The notes beneath the pieces were generated by a model, which saw only the letters and a list, made by a program, of their open reading frames with translations, had not been told where the DNA came from and ran no database searches. From the NCBI GenBank assembly GCA_029834535.1, contig JAQMWT010000456.1:1-64000 (forward strand): a stretch of DNA of 64,000 bases, written 5' to 3'. Of this stretch, positions 60,991 to 64,000 are shown piece by piece (the first letter of the stretch is position 1; each line of letters begins with the position of its first letter). Both the position numbers and the translations under genes were made by a program. The stretch comes from Chrysophaeum taylorii (lineage: Eukaryota > Sar > Pelagophyceae > Pelagomonadales > Pelagomonadaceae).

Positions 60991-62850
60991 ATGATGGAGC
61001 AGCTCAAGCTGTTCCACGGGACGTCTTGGGAGCAAGCAAAGAAGATCTTGGAGGAGGGAGTAATCGAATCGTCAGAAGGGATGCTTGGGGCCGGAATATA
61101 CCTGGCACGCAAGGACAGGGCGCGACGGTTCGCGGCGAACAGGGAGCGGCACGGCGGTCGCCAAGGGGGGCTCGTGACCGTGGTTGTGACGTACACCCGG
61201 GCCAAGTTCGTGTCAGTGGACGATGGCCAGTGGCAAGCCGAAGGCTACGACGCGTGCCGCGCGGACCTGACGACAGCCTCGGAGCAGAACGAATGGTGCG
61301 TCGCGAAAAGCGAGCAATGCGAGGTGTTGGCCGTCGAGAAGGTTAACGTCGACGAGGGGTCCCCGACCCAAGAGATCCCCGCGACGGAGTCGTCGTTCTT
61401 TGAAGTAACGTGCGTGTTGCCCGAGAATTGCTGTATCGATGTGCGCGCTCGTCCCGAGTACCCTAGCGAGCGCGTCGGACGAACGGTGCAGAGCGGACAG
61501 ACGGTGAGGTGCCGGGCGATTGGGTCCGAGCGGTTCAGACAAGTGTGGTACGGGTCGCGCATGATTCGCTTCTTTTACCTCGACGACGACTCGGGTTGGA
61601 TTCACGACTTGAACCACGAGGAACCCGACCTGCCGTCGCTGCACGACCACTCGGCTCGTCGAGTGGTCGTCCAGCTCGGGACCGCGCGCGCGAGCCATAC
61701 GGGACTGCGGCGGTTTCCCCGGTACCCGGGGACGGAATATCAGACGGGCGCAGAATTTCGACCGGGCGATGCTGCCCTCGCGGACGCGACGAGCTACGCG
61801 GTGGCCTACGGCGATCGTATCATTAGATTTTTTCGCCTCGTAGACGGGAGCGGTTGGCTGCACGACTTCGACCCCGGTCAGCCGCAGACGCCGACGCTGG
61901 CGGTGAGGCCGCACGACGCCGACGCCGAGCGTCGGGCCAAGTCGAGGCTCCTCGAGCTCGACGCCGAACGCGCCGACCTCGACGCCGAACGCGAAGCGAT
62001 CGACGAAGAAAGCGCCGCCGTCTCCGCCGTGATCTCGAGCTTCCACCATCTCAAGGCGAGCGCCGATCGTCGAGCCGTGGAAGCGCGGGAGCGGGCGGAA
62101 AGAGCTGCGCGCGAAGAGATGCAGCGACGCGAGCAAGCTGCACGCGACGACGCGCAGCGAAGCGAGCGAGCGGCCCGAGAAGAGGCGAGACTCGGCGAAA
62201 AAAACAAGCGCGACCTCGAGAGGAACGTGCGCGGACTCTGGCTGCGCTTCGAGCTCCTCAAGCACGAGGACCAAGTCGAAGGCATCTTCGACGAGACGAC
62301 GACTTGTGTGGCCACCAACGGCAACGCGACCATCGTCCTCTACGAAAGCGGCGCCTGCGCGTTCACGCCCGGACTCCCGAGAAGGCTCTACGGCAAGCTC
62401 CGAGGAAGGTCGCGTCAGCAGCCGACGCTGGCCTATGTTGCCCTCGGGACGCAGGACCGCTACTACGTCGAGTTTGTCGACGGAAAATCACACTGGGTCG
62501 GCCCCGACCAGATGGATGCCGAGCTTTCGTCGCAGACGTGTAGAAAGGTTCGATCCGTTGCGTTTGGCGTTGATTTCGATTCGTTCTTCATCGTCTACGC
62601 CGACGGCGGATGGCATTGGAACAACATTCCCTCGGGACTTGTCGATGTCCTTAAGTCTCGCCGGCGACTGAACGGCCTACGCCACGTCTCGCTGGGTCCT
62701 AAAGGGGAGTGGTATGTTCACGCGGAGGATGGAAAGGCCTGGACCGGCGGCATCTCGGATGCCTGCGTGGACAGCCTCCGCCCGATCCAAAATCGCCTCA
62801 CATTCCTTGACTTTGGAGCGAACCGCGCCTGGCTCTGCCGCTACACCTAG
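60991..62850 (+). CDS. Gig2-like PARP/ADP-ribosyltransferase with coiled coil, copy 3
   Basis: 619 residues. Residues 5-118 are the PARP-like domain: 'LKLFHGTSWEQAKKILEEG' with His 9, 'SEGMLGAGIYLARKDRA' with Tyr 37, 'VVVTYTRAKFV', 'WQAEGYDACRADL' and 'EWCVAKSEQCEVLAVEKV'. SH3-like repeats follow at about 139-222 and 223-306 ('VRARPEYPSERVG', 'MIRFFYLDDDSGWIHDL'; 'RFPRYPGTEYQTG', 'IIRFFRLVDGSGWLHDF'). A long charged coiled coil (311-413, rich in A-R-E-E heptads) replaces the short linker of copy 2. The C-terminal domain (418-619) has four units: 'YVALGTQDRYYVEFVDG', 'SVAFGVDFDSFFIVYADG', 'HVSLGPKGEWYVHAEDG', 'FLDFGANRAWLCRYT'. The coiled coil suggests oligomerisation. AATAAA-like sequences follow the stop (62850-62876). 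Catalysis is inferred from the family; activity is unproven. Confidence 0.78.
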   Translation: MMEQLKLFHGTSWEQAKKILEEGVIESSEGMLGAGIYLARKDRARRFAANRERHGGRQGGLVTVVVTYTRAKFVSVDDGQWQAEGYDACRADLTTASEQNEWCVAKSEQCEVLAVEKVNVDEGSPTQEIPATESSFFEVTCVLPENCCIDVRARPEYPSERVGRTVQSGQTVRCRAIGSERFRQVWYGSRMIRFFYLDDDSGWIHDLNHEEPDLPSLHDHSARRVVVQLGTARASHTGLRRFPRYPGTEYQTGAEFRPGDAALADATSYAVAYGDRIIRFFRLVDGSGWLHDFDPGQPQTPTLAVRPHDADAERRAKSRLLELDAERADLDAEREAIDEESAAVSAVISSFHHLKASADRRAVEARERAERAAREEMQRREQAARDDAQRSERAAREEARLGEKNKRDLERNVRGLWLRFELLKHEDQVEGIFDETTTCVATNGNATIVLYESGACAFTPGLPRRLYGKLRGRSRQQPTLAYVALGTQDRYYVEFVDGKSHWVGPDQMDAELSSQTCRKVRSVAFGVDFDSFFIVYADGGWHWNNIPSGLVDVLKSRRRLNGLRHVSLGPKGEWYVHAEDGKAWTGGISDACVDSLRPIQNRLTFLDFGANRAWLCRYT

Positions 62851-64000
62851 AATAAATAAATTAACAAATAAATTGCCGCCGCCTTCTCTTTCTACTTGTT
62901 TCGGCCGGCTAACACTCCTGGCAAGAGCGTCGATCTCAAACCTGCTAGTCCCGCGACACTTTCTGTTACTATTCCAGCAGCTCTCTCCTCGGGGAGAACC
63001 ACCACCACCACCACCACCACCACCACCACCAACGGATTCGACGATATATTCGACATATTATTATCCCGAAGATATAGCCTCAAGGGCTCTTGCGCGAAAA
63101 ATGACGCCAGGGGCGACGACCGGTACCGACCGACTATTGGTCTCGCGCGTTCTAGCACTACTCGGGATAGCTATCTCAGCGATCGATCGCTCCTTGCTGT
63201 GATATGACTGCAAGTTTCACCACCTCAAATCCTTGACTTGCGCGAAGACGCGAAGAAGCGAAGAAGCGAAGAAGCTGCGAAATCTTAACAGGCGACGGAC
63301 GATATGAGGGACGAGCTCTCAGCAGCAGAGGCTACCCTAGGCTTGGCGACGATCACCATGTAAGGCGCTACCAGCCCTGACGCGCCGCCAAAACGTAGCG
63401 CTAGGCGCCAGAATGATGATAACGACTGTGTCTATTCGACATTTCGATTTTCAGCATTTGTCGGTGAGGCTGTACGGTTGCGCCAAGGCGAGATCGCGGT
63501 GCTCTCAGGCTTGGAAGGACGTAAGACGCGGACCGAGCCGGGCAAGAAGTTTCAATTGAAAGAGTTTGCAACGAGCGTCCATGCAGTTTTGTCGCATAAA
63601 TTCCGTACTCGCAAAAAGACCCGGTGCCGACCGTAGCAGTTTTCATGCTCTACACTGCCGGGGGCACGACGCTGCCACCGCGTGGCCATAATATCAGGAG
63701 GCTCGCAACGTGCTGCTGGTCGCTCGTCGCCACGCTTCGCTAATAGTGCGAAAACTCGCCAACACCACGTTTGCTACTACGACAACGAGCGTCCGGAAGC
63801 TCCAGCTCTTCAATGCAACAACTGCGCTGCTGCACCATTGTCGTCGTCGCTGCGCAGGTTCATTCATCGCGCAAAGTTTTTTTTCACCAAACGCGGCGGC
63901 GCGGGCCTTTGCTGGCGTCTCGAGCCGCGCGGCTGGACGAGTTAGGCGTGCAGAATAGCACCGAAACTGTCCGAGGTTGTTTGCGGGGCGACGCTACTGG
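62851..64000. other. No gene recognised
   Basis: AT-rich 'aataaataaattaac' follows copy 3 directly. A CACCAC run of about 30 bases lies at 63000-63030 and a 'gaagcgaagaa' run at 63247-63272. The remaining ORFs are short and inconsistent. Confidence 0.4.

Noticed and set aside
56849-62850. ART genes as bacterial-type exotoxins
   Set aside because: No signal peptide or translocation domain; the motif order matches PARP/Gig2, and the genes look like resident eukaryotic paralogues.

Overview
The window looks like nuclear DNA of a GC-rich unicellular eukaryote, most likely a microalga and possibly a stramenopile such as a pelagophyte. The lineage is an inference and is weak. The support is: chromatin proteins of eukaryotic type, a DUF2358-hydrolase fusion of the kind seen in photosynthetic eukaryotes, Ty3, copia, LINE and PIF1/Helitron-type repeats, and long genes read as single uninterrupted frames. 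About half of the window is repeats or mobile-element debris.

Layout. 0.3-2.8 kb: broken gene resembling a tyrosine recombinase (Crypton-like). 2.9-3.3 kb: GGCGCC-rich minisatellite. 3.3-15.1 kb: four copies of a short repeat carrying the end of a PIF1/Helitron-type helicase, around a roughly 7 kb LINE on the minus strand with a restriction-like endonuclease signature, plus two tandem copies of the LINE 3' end. 15.1-21.5 kb: a 2,127-residue CHD-like chromatin remodeller (minus). 21.7-23.5 kb: another helicase-type repeat with a 375-bp tandem repeat nested inside. 23.5-29.2 kb: broken unknown coding traces, a small intact gene at 25.1-25.8 kb, and a PARP-zinc-finger/DUF3223-like gene at 28.4-29.2 kb. 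29.5-39.0 kb: a nearly whole Ty3/gypsy element (minus) with LTRs, a 5-bp target duplication and a C5-cytosine DNA methyltransferase domain between protease and reverse transcriptase. It sits inside a helicase-type repeat. 41.0-43.7 kb: an SF1B helicase (SMUBP2/UPF1-like) with a ubiquitin-like C-terminus. 45.7-47.1 kb: a DUF2358-alpha/beta-hydrolase fusion. 47.8-51.0 kb: copia remains, the gag-like half inverted relative to the pol-like half.

52.4-62.9 kb is the most novel part. It holds a cluster of paralogous plus-strand genes with an N-terminal PARP-like ADP-ribosyltransferase domain closest in motif to the fish interferon-induced Gig2 family, followed by two SH3-like repeats and a C-terminal domain of repeated W/DG motifs. 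Two copies are intact (540 and 619 residues). One is broken and carries a perfect 165-bp-arm foldback near its remains.

Working idea: the cluster resembles an expanding stress or antiviral ADP-ribosylation family, with a second PARP-related gene (zinc finger) 24 kb away. Antiviral function is inference from the Gig2 family, not shown by the sequence. All domain calls were made by reading motifs; no database search was run.
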